37,373 nt of DNA from Methylomonas subterranea. Its GTDB lineage: Bacteria; Pseudomonadota; Gammaproteobacteria; Methylococcales; Methylomonadaceae. Both the position numbers and the translations under genes were made by a program. Positions 1 through 5,690 of the stretch are shown piece after piece (position 1 is the first letter of the stretch; every line of letters starts with the position of its first letter). The notes beneath the pieces are model-generated. The model had not been told where the DNA came from and ran no database searches. It saw only the letters and a list, made by a program, of their open reading frames with translations. The stretch lies in NCBI RefSeq assembly GCF_024505185.1, contig NZ_JANIBJ010000039.1:1-37373 (forward strand), read 5' to 3'.

Positions 1-17
1 CACCCGTTTAGGACGCG

Positions 18-44
18 GCGCGGCCGGTTCACCACCGGCCGCGC
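18..44 (+). other. Perfect GC-rich hairpin
   Basis: A perfect 10-bp stem (GCGCGGCCGG with CCGGCCGCGC) encloses the 7-base loop TTCACCA. A second weaker pairing, CACCCG at 1-6 with CGGGTG at 89-94, could close around it just before the first start codon. No T-run follows, so a classical intrinsic terminator is not supported. It may be a leader structure for the gene at 99, or an RNA-stabilising or rho-type element for an upstream gene outside the window. Confidence 0.6.
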
Positions 45-98
45 TTCCCGCTTGCTGGTGTTGTCGGTTTCCCCTCTTTTCATTTTCACGGGTGCACA

Positions 99-284
99 AT
101 GAAGGTATCAGAAGCAACGAATTTAAGCCGGGCTTGTCGGGTGTTCGGTTGGGCGGGTGGCACGATCCACCAGGTTGCTAGTGAGCTTGGCTTGCCAGGT
201 CGAGGCGGCGATCTGGCATTGATGCAGGCGGGCGAGTTCGAGGCTTTATTAACAGCGTATTGCAAGGCGAAAGGGTGGCGATAA
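99..284 (+). CDS. Small plasmid protein of unknown function (61 aa)
   Basis: I do not recognise this 61-residue protein. It begins at ATG 99 behind a weak purine stretch and ends in a TAA whose last base is shared with the ATG of the next gene (284), the usual sign of translational coupling. The sequence is mostly alpha-helical in character, with a Gly-rich patch near residues 19-21 and 30-36. No signal peptide, membrane segment or cysteine pair is visible. It is the first of four tightly packed same-strand genes (99-1079) that probably form one operon. A real gene is supported mainly by the coupling and by the lack of a better frame on either strand. Confidence 0.55.
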   Translation: MKVSEATNLSRACRVFGWAGGTIHQVASELGLPGRGGDLALMQAGEFEALLTAYCKAKGWR

Positions 285-517
285 TGGTTACTAGACGTTT
301 GGCGGCGGTCGGGTGGTTTGGCTCTTTTACGGCGCTTGCCGGTAGCTTGCTGCTTGCGCTGAATACCGCATATTCCGGCTATGGTTTCGTGGCCTTTTTG
401 GTGTCCAACTTCGCTTGGATTTATCACGGCACCAAAACCCGGACGTGGCCGCTGGTTGTGATGCAGATCGGTTTTACCGTGACCAGTGTTTTAGGTCTTC
501 GGAACTGGTTTTTTTAG
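284..517 (+). CDS. Small integral membrane protein
   Basis: A 77-residue protein starting at ATG 284, which overlaps the stop of the preceding gene (TAATG). An upstream in-frame TTG at 260 is less likely because it lies inside that gene. The protein has three hydrophobic segments: about residues 8-26, 31-45 and 55-72, with basic residues (THR, GTKTRT) at the ends and between segments, consistent with a three-helix inner-membrane protein. The general look recalls small transporter-like subunits such as PnuC fragments, but no family motif is certain and no substrate can be proposed. It ends at 517, three bases before the next start, so it belongs to the 99-1079 operon. Confidence 0.6.
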   Translation: MVTRRLAAVGWFGSFTALAGSLLLALNTAYSGYGFVAFLVSNFAWIYHGTKTRTWPLVVMQIGFTVTSVLGLRNWFF

Positions 518-519
518 CC

Positions 520-765
520 ATGGCTTTTAACGTGGGCGATAGGGTTAATTGGCGGTACGAACCGCGCGGCGGTTACGGTTTCTCCGTTCCGGTGGCCGCC
601 GTCGTGGTTCGCGTCGGCCCTAGCCGCGTGAGGGTTCGTGCCGCGCGGTTCGTGGCCGGTCAGTGGGTGTCTGTGATCCGTTGGGTTGATCCGGCCCGGT
701 TGTCTGTTCGCTCCGTTCATGTGCCGGTTGTTGATGATGTTGTTAATTTGGATGAGGGCGAGTGA
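520..765 (+). CDS. Small beta-rich protein of unknown function (81 aa)
   Basis: ATG 520 is chosen because it follows the upstream stop by two bases, and because the longer in-frame extension (from 415) is an out-of-frame shadow of the upstream membrane protein. The 81-residue product is rich in Val, Arg and Gly, with alternating hydrophobic stretches (around residues 20-45) that suggest a small SH3- or KOW-like beta barrel. It opens with a GDRVNWRYEPRGGYG-type stretch and ends acidic (DEGE). The stop codon overlaps the next ATG (TGATG at 763-767). The protein at 1426 has a similar VGDVIRW-type stretch, so the two may be distant relatives. Function unknown. Confidence 0.6.
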   Translation: MAFNVGDRVNWRYEPRGGYGFSVPVAAVVVRVGPSRVRVRAARFVAGQWVSVIRWVDPARLSVRSVHVPVVDDVVNLDEGE

Positions 766-1079
766 TGAGCGTTCGGCAAGAAAACCGTTACCGTAAACTG
801 GTGATCGCGCAGGGTAGGGCATTACCCGACATTAAACGAGAACTGGAAGCGGCTTTTATGGAGCGATTACCACGGCCGGCGGTTGCACCGCCGAAGCCGA
901 GTGCGACCAGGGGCCAGGTGAGAAGCTGGATGCGGCGTAACGCCGCAGATTACGACGATGCCACGCATCTTGCAGAGGCGGCTAATATCGCACTTGATTT
1001 GCCAGCCGGCGCAATGGATGACGAAACGCATTGGGTTTGGGACGAGGCGTTATCGGCGCTCGATTGGGCGGACGCTTAA
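765..1079 (+). CDS. Unknown protein, last gene of first operon (104 aa)
   Basis: ATG 765 overlaps the stop of the preceding gene by one base. The 104-residue product has a basic N-terminal half with a Pro/Lys-rich linker (about residues 38-52) and an acidic, Trp-containing C-terminal half (DETHWVWDEALSALDW near residues 86-101). No membrane segment or signal peptide is visible, so it is probably cytoplasmic. No family is recognised. The basic/acidic split would suit a nucleic-acid or partner-binding role, but that is speculation. The gene closes the run of four coupled genes. Confidence 0.6.
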   Translation: MSVRQENRYRKLVIAQGRALPDIKRELEAAFMERLPRPAVAPPKPSATRGQVRSWMRRNAADYDDATHLAEAANIALDLPAGAMDDETHWVWDEALSALDWADA

Positions 1080-1425
1080 CGCGGGCTTTTATGTCTTTTG
1101 CAATCAAATGGAAATATGAACATTTCCCGCAACAGCGGGTTACTGAAAAGCTATTTTCGCAGCGATATAAAATTTTGACTTTGCGAAAAAAACTGCTGAC
1201 AACACGTTTTGGGAGCATAGGGTTGGCGGGGTTTTGATCGCTCGCGTTTCTGCTGAGGTTGTTCGTTCACGCAAAACTAAAACAGATGCAACTCAGACAG
1301 GTGTTTTTGAGTTCGGCTAAAGAGATTTGTCCATATAAACACGCGGGGGGGCTTTCCAAGCTGCCCCCGAAAAAGCGTGTTTCTGTGGGCAAATCGGCCT
1401 CTCAGGTATTTTGGAGCTTTTGGTT
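1080..1425 (+). promoter_or_regulatory. Intergenic leader with long stem-loop
   Basis: No convincing gene lies in these 346 bases. At 1154-1160 and 1183-1189 the half-sites TTTTCGC and GCGAAAA face each other, resembling a spread-out version of the 18-bp palindrome found elsewhere on this plasmid. A TTGACT lies between them at about 1176 and could be a -35. At 1339-1380, ACACGC pairs with GCGTGT around a G-run/C-run stem (GGGGGGC at 1346-1352 with GCCCCC at 1363-1368), giving a strong stem-loop in the likely 5' leader of the 1426 gene. It could be an attenuator or mRNA stabiliser. The mechanism is unknown. Confidence 0.4.
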
Positions 1426-1788
1426 ATGAAACCATTTAAACCTTACTCGCCACTGTTGGCCGTGACAATGATCCGCGATCCGGGCTTTTTGTCGTGGGAT
1501 GCGTTCGACAATTCAAGCCTCAAGGCTGCGCGGGACACGCAACCTTATCAGGTTGGCGACGTAATCCGTTGGCTGGACTTAGACCGACACGGCCAGCGCG
1601 TTTTGCGGGCCGGTTTGGTGGTGTATGTGCGGCCGGAATATTTGGAAAGGGTAGGGGATTGGTGCCCGGTTTTTTTAGTGCGGCCGCAACGTAAAGATGG
1701 TGAGTTTGCGGCCGGGTATTTGCGGGTTTGGCCGGGTGAGGTGGAACGCGGCGAGGTGTTTGCGTCCGAGCTGGACGCGGTTGTTTAA
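1426..1788 (+). CDS. Unknown protein with SH3-like stretch (120 aa)
   Basis: The start is ATG 1426, preceded by TTGGAG at 1411-1416 as a ribosome site. The upstream in-frame start at 1411 would overlap that site and is rejected. The 120-residue product has a VGDVIRWLDLD-type beta entry near residue 43, followed by alternating Val/Arg stretches, resembling the protein at 520. It has no membrane segment, signal peptide or cysteine motif. A long stem-loop sits upstream at 1339-1380, so expression may be controlled in the leader. The next gene follows after 15 bases, so the two are probably co-transcribed. Function unknown. Confidence 0.6.
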   Translation: MKPFKPYSPLLAVTMIRDPGFLSWDAFDNSSLKAARDTQPYQVGDVIRWLDLDRHGQRVLRAGLVVYVRPEYLERVGDWCPVFLVRPQRKDGEFAAGYLRVWPGEVERGEVFASELDAVV

Positions 1789-1803
1789 ATAGGGTGTAAG
1801 GCA

Positions 1804-2088
1804 ATGAATGAAGTGGAATTGAAAACTAGGTTTATGACGTTGGCGGCTTTGGCCGATATGGTGGCCGCTGATAATGTTCACGGGTTTATGTTGGCTCGTG
1901 GTTTGGTTGATGGTGTGCCGGGGCATTGGGAGGTTTGGCCTAATTTGGTAGCCGATGCGGAGGCGTTGTTTGTCGATTTTGCTTTGTCCAATGAGGATGG
2001 ACATATTATCGAGTTTAATTCGCTTGATCCGGCGCTTGCGGCGATCCGGGCGGCGGGTTGGGATGGTTTGGTTACGATTGACGGTTGA
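1804..2088 (+). CDS. Unknown small acidic protein (94 aa)
   Basis: ATG 1804 is preceded by GTAAGG, an acceptable ribosome site. The 94-residue product is acidic and hydrophobic-rich, with alternating alpha and beta character, and lacks membrane segments or metal-binding motifs. It follows the 1426 gene closely and is the last supported gene before the 0.9-kb structured non-coding region. I do not recognise the family. Confidence 0.6.
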   Translation: MNEVELKTRFMTLAALADMVAADNVHGFMLARGLVDGVPGHWEVWPNLVADAEALFVDFALSNEDGHIIEFNSLDPALAAIRAAGWDGLVTIDG

Positions 2089-2491
2089 GTTATGGAGGGT
2101 TGTGGTGTGACTGTTTTGGATAGGTTGGGGCATTTTTGTTCCGCTATCGCTACACAAAAACCGGATGCCCTTCTAGGCTCGCTATTCGCTCGGTCGTTCC
2201 GACTTGGCCGCACGCGGCCAACCTGCCAGGCCACCTTGCCGACGCTCAATAAGGGACGTGTGTCGGCACTCCGCAAGCTCCGCACCGCCACGCCTCCCTT
2301 AGCCGCTTGGGCTTATCCCTAACGGCGCGCAAGGCTATCGCCCTGCTCGAACAGCAACACCCTAAAGGGGGACGGTGGATTTATACACAACCGCCCACTT
2401 TTTCGGGGGTAGATTGGAAGACCCCCGCGCGGGCAAATGTGCATAAATCGTTTGGCTTTGATGGTGGCTATCGCCACCTGTAATTTGGTGA

Positions 2492-2509
2492 TTTTCGCGG
2501 GCGCGAAAA
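2492..2509. promoter_or_regulatory. 18-bp palindrome copy 1 (candidate ParB/KorB site)
   Basis: The sequence TTTTCGCGGGCGCGAAAA is an 8-bp perfect inverted repeat around GG, flanked here by A and T, so the palindrome reads 9 bp per arm. The same sequence occurs at 5475 and 19916, and with one mismatch at 26032. Site-specific recognition by a dimeric plasmid protein is the simplest explanation. Which protein binds is not shown. Confidence 0.6.
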
Positions 2510-2592
2510 TTTGGTGTGTTCGATCCTTGAAAGGTGCGGCTATCGCCGGCTGATTCTGACAGGCAGGTTTAGCCGTGGCCATCCCAGTGTTC

Positions 2593-2796
2593 GTCTTAAT
2601 GGGGGGGTGTGCGGAATGTGCGGACAGATTGCCAGAGCGCCCGGCTTCTTCGGTCAAGGGTAAAGGCTACGCCCAATCATAAAAAAATAGACGCCTTTTT
2701 GATTAAGGCTTTGCGTCGATTTTTTTATGATCGCCCTTGACCGCGCCGAACGCTCCGCCTGCCTGTACGCACCGCACACCCTCGTCCCATTAAGAC
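2593..2796. repeat. Large nested inverted repeat
   Basis: An imperfect palindrome of about 200 bp. Outer arms: GTCTTAATGGG at 2593-2603 with CCCATTAAGAC at 2786-2796, then GGTGTGCGG with CCGCACACC. Next come GAGCG with CGCTC and GGTCAAGGG at 2652-2660 with CCCTTGACC at 2734-2742. The inner arms are 19 bp with one mismatch (2676-2694 with 2713-2731), including a seven-A run facing a seven-T run. The loop is about 18 bases. The arms are interrupted by unpaired stretches, so this is not a recent simple duplication. Confidence 0.65.
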
Positions 2797-2955
2797 CGAT
2801 TCAACCCAGGCCGGGTATTGCCCCGGCTAACAAGCGGTGCGGCTATCGCCGCGCTATTTAGATTTCTCCGCTCCCCTGAACCCTTAATCCCGATTGCAAG
2901 GGGCGTGCCAGAACGCGTTATATTGCCGGACAGTGTAAAGCTTTTTTTGTTGCGT

Positions 2956-3080
2956 TATCAGGTGTTTTTACTTGACAATTAAGCAGTAAACCCGGATAAT
3001 AGCACCATGGTTTGGGGCAACCGCCCTACCATCAGAAGGCCGGGCAGTTTCGCTCTGGCCAGGTTTACCGGAGGTATCCG
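2956..3080 (+). promoter_or_regulatory. Promoter/leader cassette A (full)
   Basis: The operator-like dyad spans 2956-2977 and overlaps the -35. The -35 TTGACA is at 2972-2977, a 17-bp spacer follows, and the -10 GATAAT is at 2995-3000. The predicted transcript begins with a hairpin at 3007-3032 (ATGGT with ACCAT), then the GGCC-type hairpin at 3038-3060. The ribosome site GGAGG at 3070-3074 lies in a mini-hairpin (CGGA with TCCG), six bases before ATG 3081. Four other copies share the same order. The middle of this dyad differs from the others (T-rich instead of A-rich). Confidence 0.75.
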
Positions 3081-3503
3081 ATGTTAGAAAATCCTGTTTC
3101 TTCTTCCTTGGTTGCAGATAGCAATCGTCTTAACTTCCTTCCTACTTATTTCGGTGGCGAGTTGATGTTAATCGGTGAAATGCTGGTTTATCAAACCGCC
3201 GATGAATTGTGCCCCGATTACAAAGGCGGTTACTGGTTGTTTCATGAGCTTAGCAACGGTGGCTTTTATATGGCTCCCGCTTTCGATGCGCCGGTACGGA
3301 TTTCGGTCGCCGGTAATTATTTCGACGATGTAATGTCGCCCGATGCGGCCGGTGTCGTGATTAGCTTGTTTGCAATCAATAAACTCATTAGCGCCATGTG
3401 CTGGCAACACGATGTCGATGCACTGATTGACCGCTATCATTTTTTGCGGGCCTTTGCTTCCGAACATGCCGAAGCCGCCTTGATCTTCGCCGCTATCGAT
3501 TAA
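3081..3503 (+). CDS. Unknown plasmid protein (140 aa), cassette A gene
   Basis: ATG 3081 is chosen because it sits six bases after the GGAGG of the conserved leader. An in-frame start at 3012 would fall inside the leader hairpins. The 140-residue product is acidic and aromatic-rich, with strands around residues 15-75 and a helical C-terminal half containing His, Cys and Trp (ISAMCWQHDVDALIDRYHF near residues 100-120). No signal peptide or clear membrane helix is present. I do not recognise it. A GC-rich stem-loop follows the stop (3512-3532), and the next leader-only gene starts at 3597, so the two may be one transcript. Confidence 0.65.
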   Translation: MLENPVSSSLVADSNRLNFLPTYFGGELMLIGEMLVYQTADELCPDYKGGYWLFHELSNGGFYMAPAFDAPVRISVAGNYFDDVMSPDAAGVVISLFAINKLISAMCWQHDVDALIDRYHFLRAFASEHAEAALIFAAID

Positions 3504-3511
3504 GGCTTAAC

Positions 3512-3532
3512 GCCTCGGCCATGTGCCGGGGC
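3512..3532 (+). terminator. Intergenic hairpin after 3081 gene
   Basis: GCCTCGGC at 3512-3519 pairs with GCCGGGGC at 3525-3532, with one G-U pair and a 5-base loop. No strong T-run follows (ATCTTTACC), so it is more likely an RNA-processing or stability hairpin, or a weak terminator, than a strong intrinsic terminator. A similar hairpin follows the next gene (3910-3928). Confidence 0.4.
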
Positions 3533-3555
3533 ATCTTTACCTAATTTAAAGAGAA

Positions 3556-3596
3556 GGCCGGGCGCTTCGCTCTGGCCAGGTTACCGGAGGTTTCCG
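3556..3596 (+). promoter_or_regulatory. Leader cassette B (hairpin plus ribosome site)
   Basis: A GGCC-type hairpin spans 3556-3577 (nine pairs, CTT loop). It is followed by ACCGGAGGTTTCCG, in which CGGA can pair with TCCG around the Shine-Dalgarno. ATG 3597 follows. No promoter copy lies directly upstream, so this is an internal intercistronic copy of the leader found in full at 2956. Confidence 0.7.
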
Positions 3597-3887
3597 ATGT
3601 CTCAGTTAAAAACGAATGTCCTTGCGCAATACGTTACAGCCCCGGAGGCCGTGACGATTGATCGTTACGATGAAATGCTTAATGTGTTGCCGCCCGAGAA
3701 CTGGAAGCGGTTAGGCGGCTTTCCAGGTGAATATTTCCAGCTTTGCGAGTATTACGCGGGCAACGTGACCAGTTATTTTGTGAAGCTGGATGATTCCCGT
3801 TGCTTCACCTTCCGCGATTGCGCATGGCTCAACCCTCAGCAGGTGTTAGACAAAATCGCCGATGTCGTTGGCATTCTTCGCGGTTAG
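3597..3887 (+). CDS. Small protein, possibly DUF1419-like (96 aa)
   Basis: A 96-residue protein starting at ATG 3597 directly behind a repeated leader with a consensus GGAGG. The middle carries a beta-rich stretch around residues 40-75 (FPGEYFQLCEYYAGNVTSYF and then a RCFTFRD-type segment) preceded by an EMLNVLPPENW stretch. From memory this pattern resembles small plasmid proteins of the DUF1419 type, but I am not certain. No membrane segment or signal peptide is present. It is the second gene of the run starting at 3081 and is followed by a strong hairpin at 3910-3928. Function unknown. Confidence 0.65.
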   Translation: MSQLKTNVLAQYVTAPEAVTIDRYDEMLNVLPPENWKRLGGFPGEYFQLCEYYAGNVTSYFVKLDDSRCFTFRDCAWLNPQQVLDKIADVVGILRG

Positions 3888-3909
3888 ATGTCTTTGGTTA
3901 AACCGTAAC

Positions 3910-3928
3910 GCCCGGCCAGGTGCCGGGC
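3910..3928 (+). terminator. Perfect hairpin between small genes
   Basis: GCCCGGC at 3910-3916 pairs perfectly with GCCGGGC at 3922-3928 around a 5-base loop. There is no T-run, so a role as mRNA stabiliser or pause site is as likely as termination. The placement, just downstream of a stop and before the next start at 3946, matches the hairpin at 3512-3532. Confidence 0.4.
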
Positions 3929-3945
3929 CTCTATTGGGGCTTGTA

Positions 3946-4209
3946 ATGGGTTATTTTAACGATCAGAAGGATAGACCGGCGGGCGAGTTCTATCACCGCG
4001 AGACTAAGGCCCGCTTTGAGTTCCGCCCAACCGCCGACACTTGGGCGGCTCAGCACGGGCTTGAGTGGGAAATCGCAATGTCCGACGGATCGGTGCGGTT
4101 TGCGCGACTTTTGCAGACGGTGGCCTATATCGCCGTCGATGTTAACGATGATCGCGCGGGATCGCCGGTTTTAGAACGTTGGCCGATTGTAAAAACGTGG
4201 TGCCGGTAA
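3946..4209 (+). CDS. Unknown small protein (87 aa)
   Basis: ATG 3946 is preferred over an in-frame start at 3862, which overlaps the previous gene and the hairpin at 3910-3928. A GGGG run at 3936-3939 may serve as a weak ribosome site. The 87-residue product is polar and Trp-containing, with a beta-type core around residues 18-75 and no membrane segment. It lacks the repeated leader and may depend on read-through from the genes at 3081 and 3597. The stop is 22 bases before the next full promoter cassette (4231). Not recognised. Confidence 0.55.
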   Translation: MGYFNDQKDRPAGEFYHRETKARFEFRPTADTWAAQHGLEWEIAMSDGSVRFARLLQTVAYIAVDVNDDRAGSPVLERWPIVKTWCR

Positions 4210-4230
4210 AGCCAGGTAATTATGTTACGT

Positions 4231-4355
4231 TATCAGGCAAAAACACTTGACAGGCAAACAAAAACGCAGGACAATAGACCCATGGTTTCGGGCAGTCGCC
4301 CGACCATCAGAAGGCCGAGCGCTTCGCTCTGGCCAGATTACCGGAGGTTTCCATT
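4231..4355 (+). promoter_or_regulatory. Promoter/leader cassette C (full)
   Basis: The dyad is at 4231-4252 and includes the -35 TTGACA (4247-4252). A 17-bp spacer leads to the -10 GACAAT (4270-4275), one base from the GATAAT of the other copies. The 5' hairpin is at 4282-4307 (ATGGT with ACCAT, plus TCGGGC with GCCCGA). The GGCC hairpin is at 4313-4334, with GAGCG pairing CGCTC perfectly if one T is bulged. The ribosome site GGAGG is at 4343-4347 and ATG at 4356. Confidence 0.75.
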
Positions 4356-4493
4356 ATGGAATTACACGACGCGCATGTGGTTTTTTATTACGAGTGGCTT
4401 GATGCCATGGCTTGGGATGATAGTTGCCGTGCGATGCGCCAAGCTGAAAACGCTTGGGAAGACAACGGTTGCGCCTGGTTAGGCAACAAATAA
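4356..4493 (+). CDS. Very small acidic protein (45 aa)
   Basis: A 45-residue gene that size filters miss. It is supported by its position directly behind a complete copy of the conserved promoter and leader, with GGAGG eight bases upstream of ATG 4356. The product is acidic and Trp/Cys-containing (four Trp, two Cys), beginning MELHDAHVVFYYEWLDAM and ending CAWLGNK. Such a composition suits a small regulatory or inhibitor protein, but no family is recognised. A strong hairpin (4502-4520) follows the TAA. The frame is open only on this strand and matches the leader geometry of the other cassette genes. Confidence 0.6.
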   Translation: MELHDAHVVFYYEWLDAMAWDDSCRAMRQAENAWEDNGCAWLGNK

Positions 4494-4501
4494 ACCGCGT
4501 C

Positions 4502-4520
4502 CCCGCGCTTCGGGCGCGGG
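4502..4520 (+). terminator. GC-rich hairpin after 4356 gene
   Basis: CCCGCGC at 4502-4508 pairs with GCGCGGG at 4514-4520 around a 5-base TTCGG loop. ACTTTATC follows, so the T content is modest. This is a plausible terminator or mRNA 3' stabiliser for the tiny gene before it. Confidence 0.5.
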
Positions 4521-4567
4521 ACTTTATCGCCACTAAATCCATCTTTATTTGATAGGGGATAACAGCC

Positions 4568-5245
4568 ATGAAAACCGTTCAAAACGCGAGAATCCGCGTT
4601 ATCGTTTCCGATGCACAATGGCAGGCCTACGCTAACCGCGTGCCTAGTAGTTCACTAATGCAAACCTTACCGAGCGGCGACGTTCGGCACCACAGCTTAG
4701 ACAATATCGTTCGAGGTCGCATTTTGTCCGATGCGATGGAAATTATCGGCAATCAATCCGAAGCTGTGTTGTTGGATCAAGAGCCATTCCATTTATCCGC
4801 TCAAGAGGTACACGATATTGCATTTAACGTGTATATGAGTCATTGGCTCCGCGATCACAGCAAGTATGGCGAGGGTGTGACCTTTGGCCGCTACTTGAAC
4901 GGCAAACGCCTTAGCCGTGGCATGGCGTATGAAATCGACGCGGCCCGCGTGTACGCACAAGCGGCGTTGCGGGAACTGGACTATGAACAACTGTATCGGG
5001 ATACGGTGGAAAAATATCTACCAGGCCGCCAGGATGGGATTTTTAGAGCAGCCCAAGCAGGTAGAAGCGCAGACGCGAGCGCCGACGTTGAAGAGGCGAT
5101 CTATTGGCGCTGGTATCAGTGGGACAACGAGCGCCGTTATCGGCACCGCTTTGATAACACCGATGATTTTAAAATCGAAATCATCGATGCCGATGCAATG
5201 CCGCAACAGATTGGCCTTTGCCGCTACCTGCCTTTGGCGGCTTGA
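4568..5245 (+). CDS. Unknown plasmid protein (225 aa)
   Basis: A 225-residue protein starting at ATG 4568, with AGGGGATAA upstream as a ribosome site and no copy of the repeated leader. It is soluble-looking and rich in Asp, Tyr, Arg and Trp. A helical middle (about residues 75-165) is followed by a WRWYQWDNERRYRHR stretch near residue 180 and an acidic DDFKIEIIDADAM segment. No motif of a known enzyme is visible. It may be co-transcribed from the 4231 promoter if the hairpin at 4502 is leaky. It is the largest gene of the left accessory block, and its stop precedes the next leader by 11 bases. Confidence 0.7.
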   Translation: MKTVQNARIRVIVSDAQWQAYANRVPSSSLMQTLPSGDVRHHSLDNIVRGRILSDAMEIIGNQSEAVLLDQEPFHLSAQEVHDIAFNVYMSHWLRDHSKYGEGVTFGRYLNGKRLSRGMAYEIDAARVYAQAALRELDYEQLYRDTVEKYLPGRQDGIFRAAQAGRSADASADVEEAIYWRWYQWDNERRYRHRFDNTDDFKIEIIDADAMPQQIGLCRYLPLAA

Positions 5246-5256
5246 GTTACACAACA

Positions 5257-5297
5257 GGCCGGGCGCTTCGCTCTGGCCGCTAACCGGAGTTAAACCG
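5257..5297 (+). promoter_or_regulatory. Leader cassette D (hairpin plus variant ribosome site)
   Basis: The GGCC-type hairpin is at 5257-5278. The ribosome site reads CCGGAGTTAAACCGATG. Compared with the consensus the loop has changed, but CGG can still pair with CCG, so the mini-hairpin is kept while the Shine-Dalgarno is shortened to GGAG. ATG is at 5298. No promoter lies directly upstream. Confidence 0.65.
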
Positions 5298-5441
5298 ATG
5301 GCAAAACATAGATTTGATGTTCTTCGTGGCAACAAGGTAATAGCGCATATCTCGGCAGAAAATCTTACAGTCAAGATCACCGCAGCAATAGCGGCAGTTG
5401 GTATTTTGATTGTTGGGCCTTACCCAGTGAAGACAAAGTAA
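5298..5441 (+). CDS. Small single-pass membrane protein (47 aa)
   Basis: A 47-residue gene supported by the conserved leader immediately upstream (ATG 5298). The N-terminal half is polar and basic (MAKHRFDVLRGNKV), and one hydrophobic helix spans about residues 25-41 (VKITAAIAAVGILIVGPY), ending PVKTK. This suggests a small bitopic inner-membrane protein. A longer frame running through 4917-5441 is not a gene, because it overlaps the 4568 gene in another frame. No family recognised. The gene is followed by the 18-bp palindrome at 5475 and two GGTGAC palindromes. Confidence 0.55.
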   Translation: MAKHRFDVLRGNKVIAHISAENLTVKITAAIAAVGILIVGPYPVKTK

Positions 5442-5474
5442 GGCGCTTTTTCCGCCATGCGCCGGCATAAGATA

Positions 5475-5492
5475 TTTTCGCGGGCGCGAAAA
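5475..5492. promoter_or_regulatory. 18-bp palindrome copy 2 (candidate ParB/KorB site)
   Basis: An exact copy of TTTTCGCGGGCGCGAAAA in the intergenic space between the genes at 5298 and 5691. It lies 17 bp before the first GGTGAC palindrome. Confidence 0.6.
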
Positions 5493-5508
5493 ACGAATGC
5501 CGTTACTT

Positions 5509-5609
5509 GGTGACAATTCGCCGGCCAGGTCGAGCTGGCCGCGTCACCAAATCGGATTGGCGACAGACCCGGCCCGGATCGAGACCAGCGCCGGGTAATC
5601 CCTGTCACC
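5509..5609. repeat. GGTGAC...GTCACC palindrome pair u1/u2 (40 and 51 bp)
   Basis: Unit u1 is 5509-5548 (40 bp): outer arms GGTGAC and GTCACC, inner stem CGGCCAG with CTGGCCG. Unit u2 is 5559-5609 (51 bp): outer GGCGAC and GTCACC, inner CCCGGC with GCCGGG. A 10-bp spacer separates them. The pair is closely matched, in inverted order, by u6/u7 at 25474-25574. Each unit could form a cruciform in DNA or a long hairpin in RNA. Confidence 0.7.
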
Positions 5610-5615
5610 ATAGGA

Positions 5616-5690
5616 GGCCGGGCGATTCTGCTCTGGCCACACATATAGAGACCGGGCGCTTCGCTCAGGTCAGTTAACCGGAGGTTTCCG
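5616..5690 (+). promoter_or_regulatory. Double leader cassette E
   Basis: Two GGCC-type hairpins in tandem: 5616-5638 (standard GGCC ends) and 5650-5671. In the second the ends are GACC and GGTC, so a G-C pair has become A-T with pairing kept. This compensatory change argues that the stem itself is under selection. The consensus ribosome site with mini-hairpin follows, and ATG is at 5691. Confidence 0.7.

Larger units (their letters stand above)
2089..2955. other. Structured non-coding region, candidate second origin or oriT
   Basis: About 0.87 kb with no supportable gene. Two exact DnaA-box matches face each other: TTATACACA at 2381-2389 and TGTGCATAA at 2438-2446. Between them lies a 7-bp hairpin (CGGGGGT 2404-2410 with ACCCCCG 2421-2427). 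Four GGCTATCGCC elements, three in clear hairpins with a TATC loop, lie at 2333-2342, 2463-2478, 2537-2548 and 2839-2852. The 18-bp palindrome copy is at 2492-2509, and a large nested inverted repeat spans 2593-2796. Such density suggests a replication or transfer origin. No relaxase gene or iteron set is visible in this stretch, so the assignment is an inference. Confidence 0.45.

Noticed and set aside
1031-1237. 68-aa frame between the first operon and the 1426 gene
   Set aside because: It overlaps the end of the 765 gene in another frame, lacks a ribosome site, and its second part covers the paired TTTTCGC/GCGAAAA half-sites.
2092-2657. Two open frames (2092-2322 plus, 2319-2657 minus) in the structured region
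   Set aside because: The products are Pro/Arg/Ser-rich without motifs, and they cover hairpins, DnaA boxes and palindromes, so the region is better explained as non-coding structure.
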